NCBI GenBank assembly: GCA_903895055.1
Contig: CAITSL010000004.1
Coordinates: 1 to 15,991 of the forward strand
Direction of reading: 5' to 3'
Source: an uncultured bacterium
GTDB taxonomy: Bacteria > Patescibacteriota > Minisyncoccia > Phycocordibacterales > UBA9973
DNA: 15,991 nt
Of the stretch, positions 14,796 to 15,991 are shown piece after piece (the stretch's first letter is position 1; every line of letters begins with the position of its first letter). A program made the translations under genes and the position numbers. The notes under the pieces were generated by a model. That model saw nothing but the letters and a program-made list of their open reading frames with translations, was not told the DNA's origin and did no database searches.

Positions 14796-15791
14796 TTAAA
14801 TGCTAAAGTTTGAAATATCGTAGAGTTTTGATTCATCGTCTTTTATTTCTTCTCTGGTTCGGTCATCTATAGGTACTTCTTCTGACTTAGCAGTCGGACT
14901 ACTAAGTTCTCCTTCATTAATTTTTTCAATATGATTTTCGAGCATTTCTTCCGGTTTTTTTTCAATATTTGATTTCTGAATCATCTCCAAAATGGTCCGT
15001 AAATCTTCGTTGGAAAAAAAGTCGATTTTTATTTGTCCGCCCAATTCTTTGCGATCGATATGCACTCGGGTACCGAGTTTTTCCTGGAATTCACCTTCGA
15101 GTTCTAAAATCTCCGGGTCCGGCATAAATTCTTTCTTGCGCACTCGATCATATGCGATTTTTCGCGCCAATCTTTCCGCTTCACGCACGGTAATTTTTTT
15201 ATATAAAATTTCTTTAAACAAAACCAGTTGCTCTTCGGGGTGATCCGCGAGCATGAGAAGCGGTCTGGTATGGCCGTCGGTAATTTTTCCTTCGGAGATG
15301 GCATTTAAAATTTCTTCCGGTAGAGACAAAATACGAATGGAATTGGAAACGTATTCCCTGCTTTTGCCAATTTTTTTGGCCACTTCATTGTGGGTAAATT
15401 TAAATTCATTCACTAATTGTAAAAATGCTCTGGCACGATCTACGACATTTAAATCCTCACGTTGTAAATTTTCAATAATAGCAAGTTCGAGCTTCATCAT
15501 GGAAGTATCGCCCACACGAATAATGGCCGGTACTTGAGTTACTCGTGCCAGCATCGCTGCTCGAAGTCTGCGTTCTCCGGCGATGAGTTCATATTCGGTC
15601 ACTAGCCCACCCCCTTCTTTTTCCACTTCCATCCGAGACACAGTCAAAGGTTGCAAGACTCCATATTGTTTAATAGATTCCGCCAAGTCCGCCAAACGGA
15701 TAGGATCAAATTCACGCCTGGGCTGATAAGGGTTCGGTTTGATTTTATCGGTGTCGATCCAGAAAATTGAATTGGAATACAAATTAGACAT
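14796..15791 (-). CDS. parB: Chromosome-partitioning protein ParB (Spo0J family)
   Basis: ParB is a CTP-dependent DNA clamp that loads at parS sites near the origin and works with ParA and SMC in chromosome segregation. It has 331 residues. The N-terminal CTPase fold shows IKPNPYQPRREFD (17-29), GERRLRAA (72-79) and ENLQREDLN (107-115). The helix-turn-helix is at about 135-155 (NEVAKKIGKSREYVSNSIRIL). The dimerisation segment IKIDFFSNEDLRTILEMI ends near 271. A 60-residue acidic, probably disordered tail follows, and it contains LSSPTAK (296-302) encoded by a near-perfect palindrome. No parA lies beside it and no parS (TGTTTCACGTGAAACA-like) site was seen. An extended -10 (TGATAAAAT) puts the transcript start on this ATG. 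Its stop codon directly abuts the relA/spoT stop on the other strand. Confidence 0.95.
   Translation of the reverse strand: MSNLYSNSIFWIDTDKIKPNPYQPRREFDPIRLADLAESIKQYGVLQPLTVSRMEVEKEGGGLVTEYELIAGERRLRAAMLARVTQVPAIIRVGDTSMMKLELAIIENLQREDLNVVDRARAFLQLVNEFKFTHNEVAKKIGKSREYVSNSIRILSLPEEILNAISEGKITDGHTRPLLMLADHPEEQLVLFKEILYKKITVREAERLARKIAYDRVRKKEFMPDPEILELEGEFQEKLGTRVHIDRKELGGQIKIDFFSNEDLRTILEMIQKSNIEKKPEEMLENHIEKINEGELSSPTAKSEEVPIDDRTREEIKDDESKLYDISNFSI
14885..14907. repeat. Near-perfect palindrome inside the parB tail
   Basis: ACTTAGCAGTC (14885-14895) and GACTACTAAGT (14897-14907) are inverted copies with one mismatch around a central G. The core AGTCGGACT also sits at the centre of the perfect palindrome that terminates pyrB (395-415). 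In parB it encodes LSSPTAK in the poorly conserved acidic tail. Confidence 0.6.
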
Positions 15792-15793
15792 GA

Positions 15794-15822
15794 TTGTATT
15801 TTATCACAAATTAAAGTAAAAT
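15794..15822 (+). promoter_or_regulatory. tRNA-Leu promoter
   Basis: -35 TTGTAT (15794-15799), a 17-bp spacer and -10 TAAAAT (15817-15822). The predicted start, about 15829, is three bases before the mature tRNA 5' end, so the precursor would need only minimal 5' trimming. Confidence 0.55.
15798..15806 (-). promoter_or_regulatory. parB extended -10 promoter, leaderless
   Basis: TGATAAAAT on the minus strand is an extended -10. The last T (15798) is seven bases before the A of the parB ATG (15791), so the transcript should begin on that A. No good -35 is visible. It overlaps the -35 of the divergent tRNA promoter. Confidence 0.6.
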
Positions 15823-15831
15823 AAAAATTAA

Positions 15832-15915
15832 GCCCGGGTGGCGGAATTGGTAGACGCGATAGACTCAAAATCTATTGATGGCAACATCATGAGAGTTCGA
15901 TTCTCTCCCCGGGCA
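15832..15915 (+). tRNA. tRNA-Leu(CAA)
   Basis: The full cloverleaf can be folded by eye. The acceptor stem GCCCGGG pairs with CCCGGGC (15908-15914). The D arm is GCG/CGC around AATTGGTAGA-type bases. The anticodon stem ATAGA/TCTAT holds the loop CTCAAAA with anticodon CAA. The long variable arm TGATG/CATCA with loop GCAA marks a class II tRNA. The T arm is GAGAG-TTCGATT-CTCTC. The discriminator base is A (15915), as required for leucine identity. CCA is not encoded (the next bases are CAAAA), so it must be added by a nucleotidyltransferase. Confidence 0.95.
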
Positions 15916-15922
15916 CAAAAAG

Positions 15923-15931
15923 TTATCCACA
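15923..15931 (+). other. DnaA-box-like site
   Basis: TTATCCACA matches the strict DnaA-box consensus exactly. It lies between the tRNA and the very AT-rich end of the window, close to parB. Only one box is visible in this intergenic stretch, so an origin is suggested at most. Confidence 0.4.
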
Positions 15932-15940
15932 GCACTATAC

Positions 15941-15968
15941 TTGCAATATATCATATGTGAGATAATAT
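15941..15968 (+). promoter_or_regulatory. Possible promoter for a gene beyond the right edge
   Basis: TTGCAA (15941-15946), a 16-bp spacer and TAATAT (15963-15968); a TGAGATAAT extended -10 (15958-15966) overlaps it. No ATG or ORF follows within the remaining 23 bases, so the target is unknown. The stretch is almost pure A+T and could equally be an unwinding region. Confidence 0.3.
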
Positions 15969-15991
15969 ATTTATATTACTAAAATAATAAT

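Noticed and set aside
1..15991. CRISPR arrays, transposases, IS ends, prophage, parS sites and rRNA genes.
   Set aside because: None seen: no spaced direct repeats, no mobile-element proteins, no TGTTTCACGTGAAACA-like site, and no rRNA sequence.

Overview
The window looks like chromosomal DNA from an ultra-small bacterium of the Candidate Phyla Radiation (Patescibacteria, most likely Parcubacteria-like). The reasons are the AT-rich, tightly packed genes, core proteins at or below usual family length (a short RelA/SpoT, a DnaX without its zinc module), few Shine-Dalgarno sites, and -10 boxes placed almost directly against start codons. UGA is used as a stop (carA, ftsQ-like, dus), which fits the standard bacterial code and argues against the Gracilibacteria/Absconditabacteria code. 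The lineage is an inference from style, not a search result.

Layout. The left edge (minus strand) holds the first 119 codons of dnaX. Next, transcribed leftward, is a pyrimidine operon: a 43-codon leader ORF with an attenuator-like hairpin, pyrC, carA, carB and pyrB. It covers the first three steps of UMP synthesis (carbamoyl phosphate, carbamoyl aspartate, dihydroorotate) and ends in an intrinsic terminator. Upstream of it, also leftward, is serS - ftsQ-like - dus, joined by a 3-nt gap and a 4-nt ATGA overlap. At about 10.2 kb transcription diverges. The plus strand carries dprA, topA and a short bifunctional relA/spoT-type gene. The last of these meets parB (minus strand) with no bases between the two stop codons. 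At the right edge a tRNA-Leu(CAA) diverges from parB, followed by a DnaA-box-like site and a very AT-rich tail with no complete gene. No gene-free stretch is longer than about 130 bases.

Main observations. (1) The pyrimidine operon appears to begin with a transcription-attenuation leader much like enterobacterial pyrBI: a promoter, an AUG within two bases of the predicted transcript start, a U-rich tract, then a GC-rich hairpin with a T-run, all read through by a 43-codon ORF that overlaps the pyrC start. (2) At eight starts a -10 hexamer ends 7-11 bases before the start codon, which predicts leaderless or nearly leaderless mRNAs and corrects the starts of serS, topA and relA/spoT. (3) Several perfect or near-perfect palindromes lie in the window. 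Two sit in frame inside genes (carA, parB), and one forms the pyrB terminator and shares its 9-base core with the parB palindrome, which suggests small palindromic elements. (4) DnaX lacks the four-cysteine zinc module. All promoter and regulation calls come from reading the sequence and are untested.
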